From positions 1 to 8,831 of the forward strand of contig CAUEYG010000035.1 in NCBI GenBank assembly GCA_959021945.1: 8,831 nt of DNA. Reading direction: 5' to 3'. Below are positions 7,093-8,831 of the stretch, in pieces. Numbering within the stretch: position 1 is the first letter of the stretch; each line of letters opens with the position of its first letter. Origin of the DNA: an uncultured Eubacteriales bacterium (GTDB taxonomy: Bacteria; Bacillota; Clostridia; Peptostreptococcales; Anaerovoracaceae). A program made the translations under genes and the position numbers. A model generated the notes under the pieces. The model saw nothing but the letters and a program-made list of their open reading frames with translations, was not told where the DNA came from and ran no database searches.

Positions 7093-7126
7093 ACTAACTT
7101 ATGAGTTAGTAGATTACGAGTTAGTT
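7093..7126 (+). repeat. Operator-like direct repeats and overlapping inverted repeats in the DUF234 leader
   Basis: TTATGAGTTAGT (7099-7110) is repeated as TTACGAGTTAGT (7114-7125) with one mismatch and a 15-base period. The first copy also forms a perfect hairpin, ACTAACT (7093-7099) with AGTTAGT (7104-7110) around a 4-base loop. An alternative, longer-range pairing is AACTAAC (7092-7098) with GTTAGTT (7120-7126). The repeats lie just after the -10 box, where a repressor or a leader RNA structure could act. No known operator was recognised. Confidence 0.6.
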
Positions 7127-7134
7127 CATATCAA

Positions 7135-7141
7135 AAGGAGG
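7135..7141 (+). promoter_or_regulatory. Strong ribosome binding site of the ATPase/DUF234 gene
   Basis: AAGGAGG is 7 bases before the ATG at 7149 and 9 bases after the end of the second leader repeat. It is close enough for the leader hairpins to influence its access. Confidence 0.85.
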
Positions 7142-7148
7142 GAGTATT

Positions 7149-8540
7149 ATGTTTTTTGGCAGAAATGAAGAACTGAAGAGCATGAATAAACGATACAATA
7201 AAAATAGATTTGAATGCATTGTTATCTATGGCAGACGTCGTGTAGGAAAAACTTCGCTGATTAGAGAATTTTGCAAAGACAAAAAGGCCATATATTTCTC
7301 AGCAATTAGAGGAACAGCACAGGATAACTTAGAAGAATTGTCAAAAGCAATTTACATGTACAAAGGGCCAGAAAGATTACAAGCGCCAATTTATGCAACC
7401 TTTACAGATGCTTTCGATGAAGTTACAGCTATTGCAAAGAGGGAAAAAGTTATCTTTGTAATAGATGAATATCCTTACCTTGCCCAAGCTGACGAGGCTG
7501 TTTCTTCCAGACTGCAGCATATTATTGATCATGTATGGCAGGATAGCAATCTTTATTTGATTTTATGCGGTTCCTCGATGAGCTTTATGGAATATCAAGT
7601 CCTTGGATATGAAAGTCCTTTGTACGGAAGAAGGACGGCACAATATAAAATTCAAGCGATGAATTATAAAGAGATTACTGTATTTAATCCGGAACTGAAT
7701 GTAAGCGACCAGGCTTTGGTATATGGAATAACGGGTGGAATACCGCACTATATTAATAAGTTGGATGTGGACAGAGATGTGGATGAGGCAATAATAGAAA
7801 ACATTCTTGATTCATCGGCTTATCTTTTTGAAGAGCCTGAAAATCTGCTAAAACAAGAACTTAGGGAGCCTGCCATTTATAATTCCATTATAAGTGCAAT
7901 CGCAGCCGGTGCATCCAAGGCAAACGAAATTAGGACCAAAGTTGGCCTTGATTCAGGTGCATGCAGCAAGTATCTCAAAGTTTTACTGAACCTTGGAATT
8001 GTGAGAAAAGAAACTCCTATTGCAGAGAAACCCGGAAAGAAAACAATTTACGTTATCGAAGACAACTTTTTTGGATTCTGGTATAGATTCGTTTCAAAGA
8101 ATCTATCCTCTATAAACGCAGGAAGAATTAAGCTGATTTACGATGCAGCAATAAAGAAATATTATCCCGATTATATGGGATTGGTTTTTAAGAAAATGTG
8201 CAAAGAATATCTGTTAAACTATGAAAATAACCCGGATTTTGTAGTTAAAGAGATTGGACAGTGGTGGGGAACAGACAAGAAAACACGGAAAGAAATACAG
8301 ATTGATCTTGTTGGAACGCCAGTGGAAGGTAAGGACTATATTATTGGTTCATGCAAATATAAAAATGAAAAAATAGGTATAGATGAGCTTCGGCTACTTG
8401 AGGATTACGCAGAAGTATTTGGATTGGGAGATAACTATCATTACTACATTTTCTCCAAAGGCGGCTTTACCGATGCACTAATTGAAAAAGCAGATGCCGG
8501 AGAAGTGAAATTGATATCATTAGAGGATATGTACTGTTAG
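7149..8540 (+). CDS. ATPase_2-family P-loop NTPase with C-terminal DUF234 (PD-(D/E)XK-like) domain
   Basis: This 463-residue protein begins with the family hallmark FFGRNEEL. It has Walker A GRRRVGKTS (28-36), Walker B VIFVIDEYPYL (101-111, Asp106/Glu107), a sensor-like LILCGSSMSFM (137-147), and YGITGGIPHYI (192-202). A winged-helix-like segment follows (about 245-290, with the turn ASKANEIRTKVGLDSG), and then the DUF234 region (about 308-405, FFGFWYRFV onward). The nuclease-like core has Asp386 in EIQIDLV and Lys403 in GSCKY. The position where (D/E)-x-K nucleases carry an acid is Ser401 here. The length matches full members of the family. The gene stands alone with its own promoter and is divergent from the AAA-ATPase-like gene. 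Biological function is unknown for the family, and a DNA-acting role is inference. It looks AT-richer than the pyr genes. Confidence 0.88.
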   Translation: MFFGRNEELKSMNKRYNKNRFECIVIYGRRRVGKTSLIREFCKDKKAIYFSAIRGTAQDNLEELSKAIYMYKGPERLQAPIYATFTDAFDEVTAIAKREKVIFVIDEYPYLAQADEAVSSRLQHIIDHVWQDSNLYLILCGSSMSFMEYQVLGYESPLYGRRTAQYKIQAMNYKEITVFNPELNVSDQALVYGITGGIPHYINKLDVDRDVDEAIIENILDSSAYLFEEPENLLKQELREPAIYNSIISAIAAGASKANEIRTKVGLDSGACSKYLKVLLNLGIVRKETPIAEKPGKKTIYVIEDNFFGFWYRFVSKNLSSINAGRIKLIYDAAIKKYYPDYMGLVFKKMCKEYLLNYENNPDFVVKEIGQWWGTDKKTRKEIQIDLVGTPVEGKDYIIGSCKYKNEKIGIDELRLLEDYAEVFGLGDNYHYYIFSKGGFTDALIEKADAGEVKLISLEDMYC

Positions 8541-8633
8541 TAATATGTGTTTTGCGCCGCTGGAAGATGAAGCAGTTTTTCGATCTGTCTATATTCCTAT
8601 CTTATAAAAAAGCAGCAGTGCTATTTGGAGATG

Positions 8634-8658
8634 AACTGACCCAAAAAAAATTGGACCA
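8634..8658. mobile_element. Possible remnant of an IS3-family terminal repeat
   Basis: AACTGACCCAAAAAAAATTGG (from 8634) followed by ACCA resembles, from memory, the TGAACTGACCC...TTGGAC ends of IS3/IS150-group elements in Firmicutes. No transposase frame adjoins it and no partner end is in the window, so it may be a solo end, an element running off the right edge, or coincidence. Confidence 0.22.
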
Positions 8659-8689
8659 GAAAATCTAACAATTGGGTGGTCGGTTTTTT
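8643..8689 (+). terminator. Possible weak terminator downstream of the DUF234 gene
   Basis: An A-run and GACCA (8654-8658) can pair with TGGTC (8677-8681) and a following run of six T. The stem has two mismatches and an 18-base loop, so it is a poor intrinsic terminator, but it is the only T-run hairpin after the gene on this strand. Confidence 0.25.
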
Positions 8690-8831
8690 CATGAAGGAAC
8701 CGCCATTCCGTAGTGCTGAAAACTATTCGTTCCACAAAACATACTATTGGATTCCCATATATTGACAAGCCTGTATTGATGGAGTAGAATGAAAAAACAG
8801 AAAGTTTTTTGAAAGAATTAGAAAGAACTGG

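Larger units (their letters stand above)
8541..8831. other. Non-coding end of window with weak hairpins and no convincing gene
   Basis: No frame here has a good start, ribosome binding site and family resemblance together. Short + strand frames (8545-8607, 20 aa; 8567-8668, 33 aa) lack ribosome binding sites. The stretch contains a 4-bp hairpin AGCA/TGCT at 8611-8622, an imperfect hairpin at 8677-8705 (TGG-t-CGGTT with AACCGCCA), and a sequence resembling an IS3-family end near 8634-8658. Confidence 0.5.

Noticed and set aside
8545..8668. Two small + strand frames (20 and 33 codons) after the DUF234 gene
   Set aside because: Neither has a ribosome binding site and neither resembles a known peptide. 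They overlap each other in different frames.
8792..8810. Perfect 7-bp inverted repeat AAAAAAC/GTTTTTT
   Set aside because: It is almost all A-T, with one G-C pair, so it would be an unstable stem, and such pairs arise easily in AT-rich intergenic DNA.

Overview
The window reads as chromosomal DNA of a Gram-positive anaerobe of the Clostridia, most likely a Lachnospiraceae-like species. The grounds are strong AGGAGG-type ribosome binding sites on most genes, an NAD-linked PyrK/PyrD (class 1B) dihydroorotate dehydrogenase, a PyrB/PyrI aspartate transcarbamoylase pair, and two NTPase-nuclease fusion families that are common in gut Clostridia. No 16S or other species-level marker is present, so the family assignment is inference.

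Region 1 (1-3801, + strand) is the distal part of a de novo pyrimidine operon in the order pyrK (3' end only), pyrD, pyrF, pyrE, pyrB, pyrI. The genes overlap or are separated by no more than 12 bases, each has its own ribosome binding site, and no internal terminator is visible. Together they encode steps from carbamoyl phosphate plus aspartate to UMP: PyrB/PyrI makes carbamoyl-aspartate, PyrK/PyrD oxidises dihydroorotate to orotate, PyrE attaches PRPP, and PyrF decarboxylates OMP to UMP. pyrC and the carbamoyl phosphate synthase genes are not in the window. The operon's leader and any PyrR-type attenuator lie upstream of it.

Region 2 (3850-5379) holds a metallo-beta-lactamase-fold hydrolase of unknown substrate, 48 bases after pyrI and probably co-transcribed with it. 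It converges with deoC (deoxyribose-5-phosphate aldolase, - strand), and the two 3' ends overlap by 9 bp with no terminator between them.

Region 3 (5354-8540) is accessory in character. On the - strand is an AAA-ATPase-like protein whose C-terminal PD-(D/E)XK nuclease domain (DUF1703 type) has been broken. The reading frame stops inside the nuclease domain, a block of roughly 45-50 residues is missing, and the last ~100 residues continue in another frame, overlapping the start of deoC by 26 bp. Divergent from it is an intact ATPase_2/DUF234 protein, a second and unrelated NTPase-nuclease fusion. Its near-consensus promoter is followed by two 12-bp direct repeats (one mismatch) that can also form alternative hairpins in the leader. 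By eye this gene is AT-richer than the pyr operon.

Region 4 (8541-8831) has no convincing gene. It contains weak hairpins and a sequence resembling the end of an IS3-family element. No tRNA, rRNA, CRISPR array or riboswitch was recognised in the window. I do not see a clearly new multi-gene system. The best candidates for follow-up are the DUF234 gene with its repeat-bearing leader, the decayed AAA/nuclease gene facing it, and the MBL hydrolase appended to the pyr operon.
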